64,000 nt of DNA from Caldimonas brevitalea (lineage in GTDB: Bacteria > Pseudomonadota > Gammaproteobacteria > Burkholderiales > Burkholderiaceae_C). Location: contig NZ_CP011371.1 of assembly GCF_001017435.1 (NCBI RefSeq), positions 1,674,001 to 1,738,000 of the forward strand, read 5' to 3'. Position numbers and translations under genes: made by a program. Below, one piece after another: positions 17,776 to 26,938 of the stretch (position 1 is its first letter; the number at the start of each line of letters is the position of its first letter). Below the pieces are notes generated by a model, which did not search any database, was not told the origin of the DNA, and was given only the letters and a program-made list of their open reading frames with translations.

Positions 17776-18504
17776 TCAGGTGGGTGCCCCGCCGCGATAG
17801 GCCAATTTGCAGCGCTGAGCCACCCACTGCACAAAGTCGGCCGCCATCTCGGCCGAGATCTCGTGTCCGCCCGGGTAGTCGCGGTAGAGCAGCTGCACGC
17901 GGTGCTCGGCAAGGGTGTGAACGGTGTCGACCGCGTGCTCGGAAGGGATGACGTCGTCGGCCCCGCCATGGGCCACGAACGCCTGCAGCCGCGACAGCTG
18001 GCCCCCCGGCGCCAACTGCCACTTCACCTGCGGCAGGATGCGCCCGCACAGCACGCCGATCGCGGCCACCTTGTCAGGACGGGTCAGGCCGACGCTGGCG
18101 CTCATCACGCCCCCCTGGCTGAAGCCGGCGACATAGACCTGCCGGGGGTCGAAAGGGTGGGCGAGGCGCAGGTGGGTGAGCAGTTGCAGCAGTTGCTCGC
18201 GCGCTGCTTCGGCCTGGTCGGCGTTGGCCCGCAAGCCCAGGCCGGTCTGCTGCATGGTGTACCAGGCGTAGCCGCCTTCCGGCTGTGCGATCGGGCCGCG
18301 GACCAGGGCCACATGCAGGTCGGTCGGCAAGGAGGCGATCAGCGGTGCCAGGCTCATCTCGTCTCCTCCCACGCCGTGCAACAGGACGAGCAGGGGGCGG
18401 CGGGTGGCGGACGCGTGTGCGGCGCGCCATCGATAGACCAGGGGCATGTAGTCGGCGTGCAAGGGGCCGCTGATGCCGGGGCGGCCCGGGTCGAAGCTGT
18501 GCAT
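17776..18504 (-). CDS. Carboxylesterase/phospholipase family alpha/beta hydrolase
   Basis: A 242-residue serine hydrolase. The oxyanion region is LLHGVGGDE, the nucleophile elbow GFSQGG, the acid HGGADDVI and the catalytic His GGHEI. This order and spacing are typical of the YpfH/EstA carboxylesterase group. There is no signal peptide, so it acts on small esters in the cytoplasm. The natural substrate is unknown. Confidence 0.85.
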   Translation of the reverse strand: MHSFDPGRPGISGPLHADYMPLVYRWRAAHASATRRPLLVLLHGVGGDEMSLAPLIASLPTDLHVALVRGPIAQPEGGYAWYTMQQTGLGLRANADQAEAAREQLLQLLTHLRLAHPFDPRQVYVAGFSQGGVMSASVGLTRPDKVAAIGVLCGRILPQVKWQLAPGGQLSRLQAFVAHGGADDVIPSEHAVDTVHTLAEHRVQLLYRDYPGGHEISAEMAADFVQWVAQRCKLAYRGGAPT

Positions 18505-18683
18505 GGGGGCGTCCAGTAACAGAAGACGACGGAAGCGAGAAACGCCCGCGGTCGCCAGCGCGGCGAACCCGTGGGAGCGGGCGCGGGGCCAGGCGCGAGG
18601 CAGGGGTAGGCCAGCCTTGGCGGAAGCGGACGTGTCTCAGCGTTCGCTGCAGCCGGCGTTCCCGCCCGCCGGCGTCGGTGCCG

Positions 18684-19778
18684 TCACAGCCGCGTCCAAT
18701 GGTTGTCGGGGCGCGCCCCGGTGGGGAGCGGGAGGCGTTGTGGGGCCGGCTCTCCGGGTGGCGCAGACAGCTCGAACCCCGCCGTGCGGCCGCCGGCCCG
18801 GACGTTGCCGCGGCGGCCCGGCGCCAACGCGCAGGCCTCGTCCAGCGGCCACTGCCCGGCGTAGCGGCCGTCGGCATGCCACAAGCTCACGCAATGGGCG
18901 CGGGTGCAGCTGACGGCAAAAAAGCCGTCGCCGGTCGACGCGATGTCGCCGCCGTACCCCTGCAGCGACAGACCCGCGGGCGGCACCGCGGTGCGCAGCT
19001 GGCGCCCGTCGAAGACCGCCAATACGGGCGCGGTTTGCTTGCGCTCGGCCTCGTCGTGCTCGGCCTGCAGGGCGATGCCGACGGTGCCGTCGGCGGCCAA
19101 GGCCAGGTGCCGCAAGCTGAGGCGGCGATCGTCGAGACGCCATTGCCCGAGCAGCGCGCCGTCGTCCGGGGCCAGGCGCACCAGCGACGAGTCCATGCGC
19201 TCGAGGTCGAGTTTGAGGCGGCCGGTTTCCGGCCGGGTGGCGATGCCGCCGTTGGCGACCAGTAGCTGCCCATCCGCGTCGCGGATGAGGGCATGCGGAT
19301 CGATGCCGTGGGTCCGCCACTCGTCACGCTTTTGCAGCGTCCGGGTATCGCGCAGGCCGACCAGCCCTGCGCCCGACTGGAAATCGGTTTCGGTGGTGTA
19401 GAGGGTTCGTCCATCCGGCGAGACCAGCACATGACCGTTGTAGACGCGGTCGGGCTCGATCCAGCCCCAGCGCAGCACCTGCCCGGACGGCGTCCAGTGC
19501 AGCAGCCAGTCGCCCGGGCGTCGCGCCACGGCGAGCAGGCTCCCGTCCGGCAACACGCGCAAGGCATGGGCACGGGTCGGGATGGCCAGCCTTGCATCCA
19601 GGCGGGGGCCGCCGGGCGCGAGCCGCAACACACCCAGCCAGTGCCCGGCGCTGTCGACCCAGGACAGCGCGAGACGGTCCTGGTCGATGCGTCGCGCGGG
19701 CGCAGGTTGCACGGCGCTCACCGGGCTGCCGAGCAGGGCGGTCAGTGCAGCGAGCCAGTGTCTGCGGCGCCAGCGCAT
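18684..19778 (-). CDS. DUF1513-type exported beta-propeller protein
   Basis: About 364 residues. The N-terminus RWRRRHWLAALTALLGSPVSA is a signal peptide, possibly Tat-like because of its Arg run. Repeated strand motifs (GHVLVSPDGRTLYTTETDF, GIDPHALIRDADGQLLVANGGI, CVSLWHADGRYAGQWPLDEACALA) match DUF1513 propellers. These accompany imelysin and di-haem oxidoreductase genes in iron-regulated operons. The ATG is 11 bases after the stop of the upstream imelysin gene. It is the last gene of the four-gene operon. Confidence 0.85.
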   Translation of the reverse strand: MRWRRRHWLAALTALLGSPVSAVQPAPARRIDQDRLALSWVDSAGHWLGVLRLAPGGPRLDARLAIPTRAHALRVLPDGSLLAVARRPGDWLLHWTPSGQVLRWGWIEPDRVYNGHVLVSPDGRTLYTTETDFQSGAGLVGLRDTRTLQKRDEWRTHGIDPHALIRDADGQLLVANGGIATRPETGRLKLDLERMDSSLVRLAPDDGALLGQWRLDDRRLSLRHLALAADGTVGIALQAEHDEAERKQTAPVLAVFDGRQLRTAVPPAGLSLQGYGGDIASTGDGFFAVSCTRAHCVSLWHADGRYAGQWPLDEACALAPGRRGNVRAGGRTAGFELSAPPGEPAPQRLPLPTGARPDNHWTRL

Positions 19779-19789
19779 CTCGTTGACGT

Positions 19790-20866
19790 TCAATCGCCGT
19801 CCGCGTCCGAAAAGCCGAGCGTGACCTGCAGCGCCGGGGCCAGCTCCTGTTCGCCGAGACGCTTGAGGTCGGCCAGCGCCGCGGCGGCCGCCAGCACCGT
19901 CCGCGCGGACTTCGGCTTGGCGGCCGCGATGGCTTTGTCGACCCGCCCGGCGGTCGCGGCCACGTGGTCGGCCACGTCGTTGCGCCCACGGCCGCGCAGA
20001 TAGGTCTCCAATGGCACCAGGCCGCTGCCGGGCGAGGGGGCAGGCTGGCCGGGCTGCGCGGCCACCAGCGTGTGTACGGCACGCCAACGTGCAGCCCAAC
20101 TCTGCTGCGTCAGTCCGCTGGCCGCCCGCGGCCAGGTCTCGCTGCGGCGCGACGTGCTGTCGCGGCTGCGCTGCGGGCGCTCCAGGTCTTGCCAGCGCAG
20201 CCGCTCCACCGCGCCCATCCACTGGTTCACCCACTCGGCCATCTGCTGCCCGGCGCGCTCGTCGTCGTCTGCCGCCTGCGCCGTTGCCTGCTGGAATTCC
20301 GCCTGCAGCGCTGCCGCTTCACGGGCGATGTCAGCCGCCACTTGTTCGGCGTAGCGGCAGGCCGGCGTCGCCGGCTTCAGCGCTTGGGGCCAGAGCAGCC
20401 ACTCGAGCGCCGGCAGGCCTTTGGCGGGCGCGCCGATGCGCTCCATCGCCTGAGCATCGCCCGGAGCTTGTTCGATGGCGCGCTGGATCAGCTCGGGCCG
20501 CGGGGGTGTGAAGTCGATCTGGCGCACCGAACGCCGTGCCACCAACGGCGCGGCCGGCACCATCGACAGTTGCTCCCACGCCAGCGTCGTGTCGCGCCAC
20601 TGTTCGCGAGCCCTGGCTCGCGCCGGCTCGGTGCGGGCGGGCGGCGCGGCGCACAGCGCCTGCAAGGCCGGCGGCAGTGCCTCGGCGTGCCGCGCGAACT
20701 CGGCGGCACGCGGCAGATACCAGTGGCGCTGCAGGCCCTGCATGAACGCGGCCGGCGTGTAGTAGGGCACGGCCACCACGGGCGCAGCGTCCGCGGCCCA
20801 AGCCATCCTCGACGCGGCCAGCAGCGTGGCCGCCAGGACGCAGCAGTGCCAGGCCTTCTTCTTCAT
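19790..20866 (-). CDS. Imelysin-family exported protein (second copy in operon)
   Basis: A 358-residue protein with a signal peptide (CCVLAATLLAASRMAWA). The imelysin core is recognisable as GLPALEWLLWPQ. The usual GxHxxE motif reads GLPALE here, so the His is replaced by Pro, and any metal role would differ from the first imelysin of the operon. Its start overlaps the stop of the di-haem oxidoreductase gene (ATGA at 20863-20866). It probably takes part in periplasmic iron handling. Confidence 0.85.
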   Translation of the reverse strand: MKKKAWHCCVLAATLLAASRMAWAADAAPVVAVPYYTPAAFMQGLQRHWYLPRAAEFARHAEALPPALQALCAAPPARTEPARARAREQWRDTTLAWEQLSMVPAAPLVARRSVRQIDFTPPRPELIQRAIEQAPGDAQAMERIGAPAKGLPALEWLLWPQALKPATPACRYAEQVAADIAREAAALQAEFQQATAQAADDDERAGQQMAEWVNQWMGAVERLRWQDLERPQRSRDSTSRRSETWPRAASGLTQQSWAARWRAVHTLVAAQPGQPAPSPGSGLVPLETYLRGRGRNDVADHVAATAGRVDKAIAAAKPKSARTVLAAAAALADLKRLGEQELAPALQVTLGFSDADGD

Positions 20867-22281
20867 AGCGACTCCACGAAGCGAACCAAAGCCGCGCGTT
20901 CATCGCGACTCATCTTCAGCACCTGGTCGCGGCTTGCGCGGGCCTCGCCGTCGTGCCACAGGATGGCCTCGAGCACACCGCGCGCACGGCCGTCGTGCAG
21001 CAGGCGCTGGTGACCGTTGACGTCGCGTATCAGCCCGATGCCCCACAACGGCGGCGTCTTCCATTGCCGGCCGCTGGCGTTGAAGTCGGGCCGTCCGTCG
21101 GCCAGGCCAGGGCCCATGTCGTGCAGCAGCAAGTCGGTGTAGGGCCAGATCTTCTGGCCTTGCAGCGCGCTGCTGGTCAGGCGCGGGAAGGGCGCGGCCG
21201 ACGTCACATAGCTGGGGCGGTGACAGACCGCGCATTGCGCCTGCTGGAACAGCTGCTGGCCGCGCTGTACCTGCGGGTCGTGCACGCCGCGGCGGGCCGG
21301 CGGCGCCAGTGTGGCCTGATAGAACACGACGTCGTCCAAGGTCTTGTCATCGATCTCGGGCTGTTCGCCCTTGGCGCCGCGCGGCGCCTCGCGGCAATCG
21401 GTCTGCGTCTGCGAGCACGCCTCGTCGGGGAACATCGACGAGGTGATGCCGATGTCGCCGATGAACGCGGCAGCGGTCTGGTGGGCCAGCGTCGCGACAT
21501 TCGCCTTCCAGCCAAAGCGGCCCAGGCGCGTCTCGCGCGACGCTGCGTCCCAGACGCGGTTCGGCACGCCTTTGATCGGTCCAGGCATCTCGGCTTGCTG
21601 GCGCGCGTTGGCCAGGATGTCTTCGTCCGCGATCGACTCGATCAGGCCGACCCCGATCACCTGCGGCGCGATGCGCGGGCTCATCATCAAGCCGGGCGCC
21701 GTCGGGCCGTAGGCCGCCTCGCGCAAGCGGTAGTGCGGCCGCTGCAAGGTGTAGCGCGTGCCGTCGGCGAAGCGGCCGTGCGCAGCGGTGTGCCGCAGCT
21801 CGACCTGCGCTTCGGGCCGCACGCCCTGCACGGCGGCGTTGTTCAGTTGATCGCCGTACACGGGGTCGGGTTGTGGCCCGCCGTGCTCGTTGCGACCGGG
21901 GACTGACAAGCGCATCAGCAAGGCGACTGGCTGTTCTTGCAGGCCACGCCGGAAGTCGGGCGGTGCACCACGTCCGTCCTGCACATGGCAGCCGCCACAG
22001 GAGCGCGCGATGAAGTGCGGGCCGAGGCCGTCGCGCGCGGTGGTCGACGCCGGCGCCTCGACCCAGTTGCGCCGGAAGAAGGAGTTGCCGATCGCAAAGC
22101 GGGTGCGTTCCGAGTCACTCAGGTTGGCGGCCGGAAACGAGAAGGCATTGCGACCATCGGCATGCACCGTGGTTGCGCCGCCCGGGCGTTCGCCGAGGAC
22201 GTCGTCGTCTTGCTGCGCGTGCAGACCGAGCGCCGTGCCCGCGAGTGCGAGCAGGGCCGCCAGGCCCGGCCAAGGGCGCAT
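20863..22281 (-). CDS. Di-haem oxidoreductase (DUF1111/thiol oxidoreductase family)
   Basis: About 472 residues with an N-terminal signal (PWPGLAALLALAGTALGLHAQ). Two c-type haem sites are seen, CGGCH in the N-terminal half and CAVCH in the C-terminal half, matching the family. It is exported and haem-loaded in the periplasm. ATG 22281 has AGAGG just upstream; a GTG at 22299 is an alternative. It lies between two imelysin genes, an arrangement known from iron-regulated operons of Pseudomonas and relatives. Confidence 0.9.
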   Translation of the reverse strand: MRPWPGLAALLALAGTALGLHAQQDDDVLGERPGGATTVHADGRNAFSFPAANLSDSERTRFAIGNSFFRRNWVEAPASTTARDGLGPHFIARSCGGCHVQDGRGAPPDFRRGLQEQPVALLMRLSVPGRNEHGGPQPDPVYGDQLNNAAVQGVRPEAQVELRHTAAHGRFADGTRYTLQRPHYRLREAAYGPTAPGLMMSPRIAPQVIGVGLIESIADEDILANARQQAEMPGPIKGVPNRVWDAASRETRLGRFGWKANVATLAHQTAAAFIGDIGITSSMFPDEACSQTQTDCREAPRGAKGEQPEIDDKTLDDVVFYQATLAPPARRGVHDPQVQRGQQLFQQAQCAVCHRPSYVTSAAPFPRLTSSALQGQKIWPYTDLLLHDMGPGLADGRPDFNASGRQWKTPPLWGIGLIRDVNGHQRLLHDGRARGVLEAILWHDGEARASRDQVLKMSRDERAALVRFVESL

Positions 22282-22303
22282 ATACCTCTGTACCGTCACG
22301 GCT

Positions 22304-23491
22304 TCAGGGCTGGCTGAGCGTGAGGCGGGTCAGCCCGACTCGGCTGGCGGCCTCGACCAGGTCTTTGCTCTGCTGCACCAGCGCGTCGACCGTCTTTTGC
22401 ACGCGTTGCCGGCCGGCCGCGTCGCGCCCGCCGGTGATCTCGCGGTCGAATGGTGCCTGCAGCGCCTCGGCCGCGGCCACGCTGGCCTCCACGCGCTGAG
22501 TGGTGCGCTCTGCGAGGTCAGGGTCCTTCTGCGCCACCAGGGCGCGCAGCGATGCACCTCCGAGGGAGGTGCCGTCGAGGCGGCGGTACTCGCCCAACCA
22601 CACGTTGCGGATGCCGATCGCGTTGCCCACGACGTCCCGGTGTGTGTTGTCCGAGAAGCAGGAGTGTTCGTCCTCCTGGTCCTGGCTGGCCAGCGCGACC
22701 TCGAGGCGTTCGCCGGCCAGTTCCCCGCGCGACAGCGAGCCCAGGCCAACGAAGATCTTGCGCAGCGACTCGTCGCCGCCTTGCTCGAAGCGGGCGCGGT
22801 AGTTGGAAGGCGCGCCCGGCGCCCATGCCTGCACCAGCAGCTTGAGGTCGTCGATCAGCAGATCGGTCACCACGGATAGATATTGCCGGCGCCGGTCGGC
22901 ATTGCGCGCCTTGCCGTCGACATAGTCCTGGAAGGAGCGTTGGCCGGGGCCGTCGGTTTGGAGATCCTGGCCCCACAGCAGAAATTCAATGGCATGCCAG
23001 CCGGTCGCGATGTTTTCTTCGCCACCGCGTTCGTTGTACCGGGCCAGGGTTTTCTTGTCGATGCGAACCTTGCGGTTATGGATCAGGCCGGAGACCGGCT
23101 TGCCCTTGACCGCGTCGATATACGACTCGTCGAGCGGCCACGCGTTGATCCGGCCCTCGGGGCCCTTCTCGTCGTCGATCGGGCCGCTGTAGAAACGAAA
23201 GGCTTCGGTTTGACCGTAGACCTCGCGCGCGGCCAGCCACGCGCGGCGCGCCGCGGCCATCGTGTCTTCCGACGGCTGCGCGACGAACGCGCGCACCGCT
23301 TGCTGCAAGGCCAGGGCTTGGGTCAGTGTGTCTTCGTACGAGGCCGAGACCAGGCGGGCATAGTGAGCCACCACTGCCGGCACCGTCACGCCGGTGGTCG
23401 GGCTGGCCGCTGCTGCCGTCTCCTGGGCTTGCACGGGCAAGCTGGGCACGAGGGCGGCGCCGAGGGCGGCGGCCAAGAAGAAACGTCGCAT
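22304..23491 (-). CDS. Imelysin-family iron-regulated periplasmic protein (IrpA/IcmP-like)
   Basis: A 395-residue exported protein (signal FFLAAALGAALVPSLPVQAQ). The full GxHxxE motif is present in GWHAIEFLLWGQD, and the second conserved stretch is DEHSCFSDNTHRD. Proteins of this family are made under iron limitation and are thought to bind metal in the periplasm. It leads the four-gene operon and has a Fur-box-like sequence 35-54 bases upstream of its ATG. Confidence 0.9.
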   Translation of the reverse strand: MRRFFLAAALGAALVPSLPVQAQETAAAASPTTGVTVPAVVAHYARLVSASYEDTLTQALALQQAVRAFVAQPSEDTMAAARRAWLAAREVYGQTEAFRFYSGPIDDEKGPEGRINAWPLDESYIDAVKGKPVSGLIHNRKVRIDKKTLARYNERGGEENIATGWHAIEFLLWGQDLQTDGPGQRSFQDYVDGKARNADRRRQYLSVVTDLLIDDLKLLVQAWAPGAPSNYRARFEQGGDESLRKIFVGLGSLSRGELAGERLEVALASQDQEDEHSCFSDNTHRDVVGNAIGIRNVWLGEYRRLDGTSLGGASLRALVAQKDPDLAERTTQRVEASVAAAEALQAPFDREITGGRDAAGRQRVQKTVDALVQQSKDLVEAASRVGLTRLTLSQP

Positions 23492-23526
23492 GCAGTTCCC
23501 TCCAATCTGAAAGAACTAGCATTGTA

Positions 23527-23545
23527 AATGCGAATAATTATTGTT
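23527..23545 (-). promoter_or_regulatory. Fur-box-like site before the imelysin operon
   Basis: The stretch contains the perfect 10-bp palindrome AATAATTATT (23533-23542) inside an AT-rich block beginning AATGCGAAT. It stands out strongly from the GC-rich surroundings. The form resembles betaproteobacterial Fur sites, and the downstream genes are of the iron-regulated type. Confidence 0.55.
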
Positions 23546-23646
23546 ATGTTGGGGGTGCTGACAGACCGGAGTCTTCTCCCAGGTACCTGTCAGAGTCTCC
23601 AGGAGTAGGGTGCTTTCAGTCGCGAAACCGCCGCCTAGAATTACTG

Positions 23647-23658
23647 AACCAATTAGTT
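23647..23658. promoter_or_regulatory. Imperfect palindrome before the HpaR-like gene
   Basis: AACCAATTAGTT is palindromic except for one position in each arm. It is 21 bases before the ATG, where a MarR-type autorepressor could bind. Confidence 0.35.
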
Positions 23659-23679
23659 AAGATGTTTCAGGAGAGACTC

Positions 23680-24243
23680 ATGGCTACCGTCATCCAGCAT
23701 CGCAACCTGCCTCATGCTTTGTTGCGAGCCCGCGAAGCGGTCATGCGCTACTTCCGTCCCAACCTGAAACTGGCGGGGATCACGGAACAGCAATGGCGCG
23801 TGATTCGCACCCTTTCACTGCAAGGCGAGATGGAGATCGGCCGCATCGCCGAAGCCTGCAGCATTCCCGGCCCCAGCCTCACCGGCGTACTCGAACGGAT
23901 GGAGCGCGACGAGTGGATCAAGCGCTTCCGCATCTCGACCGACCAGCGCAAGGTGGTGGTCGAGTTGACCGCCAAGAGCCGTCGCCTGGTCGACAAGATG
24001 GCGGCGCGTGTCGACGCCCGCTATCTCGAAATCGAATCGCAACTCGGGCCGCAGGTGTTGGGACGTTTGTTCGAGTTGCTAGACCGTGTGGCAGCCTTGC
24101 CTGACCCGGGCCAGGTCGAGGCTGTGAAAGTGCCGATCGCCCGTCGTCAGCCCGGCGCTGCGGCCCGTAAAGTCCCGCTGCAACGCAAGGCCCCCTTGCA
24201 GCGCGCACGCCCGCTCAACAGCACTGCGTCGCGGATGCGCTGA
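23680..24243 (+). CDS. hpaR: MarR-family regulator, HpaR-like
   Basis: A 187-residue protein. The N-terminal part (LPHALLRAREAVMRYFRPNLKLAGITEQQWRVIRTL, about residues 9-44) and the recognition region MEIGRIAEACSIPGPSLTGVLERMERDEWI match the homoprotocatechuate regulator HpaR. The C-terminal 35-40 residues are an Arg/Lys/Pro-rich tail not usual in HpaR. CAGGAGAG supports the ATG at 23680. No hpa catabolic genes are nearby, so its target may lie elsewhere or be different. Confidence 0.75.
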   Translation: MATVIQHRNLPHALLRAREAVMRYFRPNLKLAGITEQQWRVIRTLSLQGEMEIGRIAEACSIPGPSLTGVLERMERDEWIKRFRISTDQRKVVVELTAKSRRLVDKMAARVDARYLEIESQLGPQVLGRLFELLDRVAALPDPGQVEAVKVPIARRQPGAAARKVPLQRKAPLQRARPLNSTASRMR

Positions 24244-24338
24244 ACCGGCTCGCATGCGCCCCGTGCCAACCGGCCGGGGCGTGTCCGCGGGTCGGGGCCC
24301 GCCCTCACTGCCCTGGCCTGCGGCCGCCAGCCCGCAGG

Positions 24339-25220
24339 TCAGCGGGGTGCCCCAAAGCGGCCGGCTCGAAAGTCTTCGACCGCCTGGAAGATCTGCTCAT
24401 GGCTGTTCATCACGAACGGCCCATATTGAGCAATCGGCTCGCCCAGCGGCCGCCCGGCGATCAACAAGACACGCGTGTCCTCGTCGCATTCCAGTATCAC
24501 GCCGTCCGCTCCCTCTGCGTTGGCCAAGATCGCCATACGCTGGGCCGGCACCCGGGTGTGACCGATCTTCAACTCACCTCGATAGACATAGACGAAGGTG
24601 TTGTGCGTGGCCGGCACAGGCTGCGCATGGCGAGCGCCGGCGAGCAAGTGCAGGTCCAGGTACAGCGGCTCGGTATGGGCACGCTGCACGGCGCCGTCTA
24701 CGCCGTGGCTGCAGCCGGCGATGACGCGCACCTGCACACCCTCCGGCAACGTGAATGACGGGATGTCCTGCGCCTGCAGGTCCCGGTACCACGGCTCACT
24801 CAGCTTCTCGCTCGACGGCAGGTTGAGCCACAGCTGGAAACCCTCCATCACACCATCGGCCTGTTCCGGCATCTCCGAGTGAACCAGGCCTCGGCCGGCG
24901 CACATCCATTGCACGCCACCGGGGCCCAGCAGGCCTTCATGGCCCGCGCTGTCGCGGTGGCGCATGCGGCCGGCGACCATGTAGGTGATGGTCTCGAAGC
25001 CCCGGTGCGGGTGGTCGGGAAATCCGGCCCCATAGTCGCGCGGATCGTCGCTCGCGAAGGCATCGAGCATCAAATAAGGGTCGAGCCGGCGTTGCAAGGG
25101 CTGGGTCAACACGCGGGTCAGCTTGACGCCGGCCCCGTCGGAGGTGGCGACGCCGTGCACCAGACGCTCGACGCCGCGCGGCACGCGCACCTGTTCAGCG
25201 GTGGGGGAAACAAGGTTCAT
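24339..25220 (-). CDS. Pirin-family protein
   Basis: About 293 residues of the bicupin pirin family. The first cupin shows the metal-binding pattern (FPDHPHRGFETITYMVAGRMRHRDS, then GLVHSEMPE). The second cupin is around GARHAQPVPATHNTFVYVYRGEL. Some pirins have quercetin 2,3-dioxygenase activity, and others act as redox sensors; the role here is open. ATG 25220 follows AAGGAG. It lies 90 bases downstream of azoR on the same strand, and both may respond to quinone or electrophile stress. Confidence 0.9.
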   Translation of the reverse strand: MNLVSPTAEQVRVPRGVERLVHGVATSDGAGVKLTRVLTQPLQRRLDPYLMLDAFASDDPRDYGAGFPDHPHRGFETITYMVAGRMRHRDSAGHEGLLGPGGVQWMCAGRGLVHSEMPEQADGVMEGFQLWLNLPSSEKLSEPWYRDLQAQDIPSFTLPEGVQVRVIAGCSHGVDGAVQRAHTEPLYLDLHLLAGARHAQPVPATHNTFVYVYRGELKIGHTRVPAQRMAILANAEGADGVILECDEDTRVLLIAGRPLGEPIAQYGPFVMNSHEQIFQAVEDFRAGRFGAPR

Positions 25221-25310
25221 CGTCAACTCCTTGGTTGCAAGACACGCAAGACCTTGCGAGCTGGCCTGTACGACACCACACCCGCTGCGTTCCTGGCAGG
25301 CCGTTCCCGC

Positions 25311-25910
25311 TCAGGCGACGCTCGATTCGATTTGCGTCCGGGCCTGCGACCAGGCCTGCTGCTCTGCTTCGGGGCCCATCGCCAGCCCTTCCGCGTAGAC
25401 GAACTGCACGTCGGTCATGCCGAGGAAATTCAGCACGGCACGCAAATAGGGCACCTGCGTGTCGCTCGGCGTGTCGCGGTAGCGGCCGCCGCGGGTCAAC
25501 GCGACATAGACCTTCTTGCCGGTCAGCAGACCCTCCGGCCCGGCCTCGGTGTAGCGGAAGGTGACCCGGGCGCGTGAGATCGCGTCGATCCAGTTCTTCA
25601 GTTGCGACGAGACGCCGAAGTTGTACATCGGCACGCCGATGACCACGGTGTCGGCGGCCTGGATCTCGGCGATCAGCGTGTCGTCGAGGGCCACCCGCGC
25701 TTGTTGTGCCGCGCTGCGTTGCTCCGGCGGCGTGAACAAGGCCTGCAGGGCCGCCTCGTCCAGCGCCGGATGGGGCTGCCGCGACAGGTCGCGCACGGTC
25801 AGCGTGGTGTCGGGATGGGCGGCCTGCAGGCGGGCGACGATGTCCTGCGCCAGGCGGGTGGAATGGGAGCCTTCGGCACGGGCGCTGGAATTGATCTGGA
25901 GGATGTTCAT
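25311..25910 (-). CDS. azoR: FMN-dependent NADH:azo/quinone oxidoreductase
   Basis: A 199-residue flavodoxin-fold protein. The N-terminal phosphate-binding loop is [16 protein letters not shown], and the FMN-site signature is [35 protein letters not shown]. It reduces quinones and azo compounds by two electrons in the cytoplasm. It is divergent from a LysR-type regulator whose gene has a perfect inverted repeat at its start, which suggests a regulator-target pair, as is common for azoR genes. Confidence 0.95.
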   Translation of the reverse strand: MNILQINSSARAEGSHSTRLAQDIVARLQAAHPDTTLTVRDLSRQPHPALDEAALQALFTPPEQRSAAQQARVALDDTLIAEIQAADTVVIGVPMYNFGVSSQLKNWIDAISRARVTFRYTEAGPEGLLTGKKVYVALTRGGRYRDTPSDTQVPYLRAVLNFLGMTDVQFVYAEGLAMGPEAEQQAWSQARTQIESSVA

Positions 25911-25991
25911 CGCAGTGGTCTTTCAAGGTGAAGTCGATGGATGAACTTTATTGATGCTTCGACAGCGAAAAAAGACGGGCAAGTGGATAAC

Positions 25992-26013
25992 ATTGTTCCG
26001 CTACTGGAACAAT
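25992..26013. promoter_or_regulatory. Perfect 8-bp inverted repeat touching the LysR start codon
   Basis: ATTGTTCC and GGAACAAT are exact reverse complements around a 6-base spacer. The right arm ends one base before the ATG and holds GGAA, the only Shine-Dalgarno-like sequence. A bound protein, or an RNA hairpin, would hide the start of the LysR gene. Confidence 0.6.
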
Positions 26014-26014
26014 C

Positions 26015-26935
26015 ATGCAGATCGATCCCAACGACCTTTTGTTGTTTGCCCGGGTCGCCGAGTGCGGCAGCTTCACGCGGGCGGCGGAGCGCGCGGGGCT
26101 GCCGAAAAGCACCGTCTCGAGGCGCATATCGGAGCTCGAGCGGGGCTTGGGTGAGCGGCTGCTGTTGCGCACCACCCGCAAGCTCAGCCTGACCGACTTC
26201 GGCCACGCCCTGCTGGAGCATGCGCGCCAGGTGGCCGACGAGGTCGACGCGGCCGCGTCGCTCGCCTCGCACCGCCAGGCCCTGCCGAGCGGCCGGCTGC
26301 GGGTGTCGCTGCCGGGCGATTTCGCCGGGCTGAACCTGGCCGCCTTCATGGCCGAGTTCTTGTTGCGGCATCCGGCGATCACGCTCGAGGTCGACATCTC
26401 GGCGCGACGTGTCGATCTGATCGGCGAAAACTACGACCTCGCACTGCGCATGGGCGACATGCCCGACGATGCGACGCTGGTCGCGCGCCGCCTGTTCCTG
26501 CACACCTGGGGGCTGTATGCGACGCCCGCGTATCTGGCCCTGCACGGCACCCCCCGGCAGCCCGCCGATCTGCTGCAGCATCGGGGCCTGGCGATGGGAG
26601 CCCGCAACGGCGAACCGATCCCCTGGATGCTGCAGCGCGAGGACGGAGAGCGTTGGGCCGGGCTGGCGCCGCCGCGGGCGTTGGCGAATTCCCCGCCGTT
26701 GCTGATCCGCCTGGCCTTGACGAGTGCCGGCATCGTTGCGGCGCCCGACATGCTGACCACGCAGGAGGTGGCCAGCGGCCAGCTGGTGCGGGTGCTGCCG
26801 CAATGGTGTCTGCCGGCCATCCCGGCATGGGCGGTGATGCCCGGGCGGCGCTTGATGCCGGCCCGGACCCGCGTGTTCCTGCAGGCACTCGAAGAGGCCT
26901 TGCGGCGCGCGGGCTTTGCGCCGCCCGACGGGTGA
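26015..26935 (+). CDS. LysR-family regulator divergent from azoR
   Basis: A 306-residue LysR protein. The winged helix is at residues 6-65 (LLFARVAECGSFTRAAERAGLPKSTVSRRISELERGLGERLLLRTTRKLSLTDFG). An effector domain follows (RLRVSLPGDFAGLNLAAFMAEFLLRHPAITLEVDIS). It probably activates azoR and possibly pirin in response to a quinone- or azo-type signal. The M1 start matches the family's usual N-terminus although it has almost no leader. Confidence 0.9.
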   Translation: MQIDPNDLLLFARVAECGSFTRAAERAGLPKSTVSRRISELERGLGERLLLRTTRKLSLTDFGHALLEHARQVADEVDAAASLASHRQALPSGRLRVSLPGDFAGLNLAAFMAEFLLRHPAITLEVDISARRVDLIGENYDLALRMGDMPDDATLVARRLFLHTWGLYATPAYLALHGTPRQPADLLQHRGLAMGARNGEPIPWMLQREDGERWAGLAPPRALANSPPLLIRLALTSAGIVAAPDMLTTQEVASGQLVRVLPQWCLPAIPAWAVMPGRRLMPARTRVFLQALEEALRRAGFAPPDG

Positions 26936-26938
26936 GAC

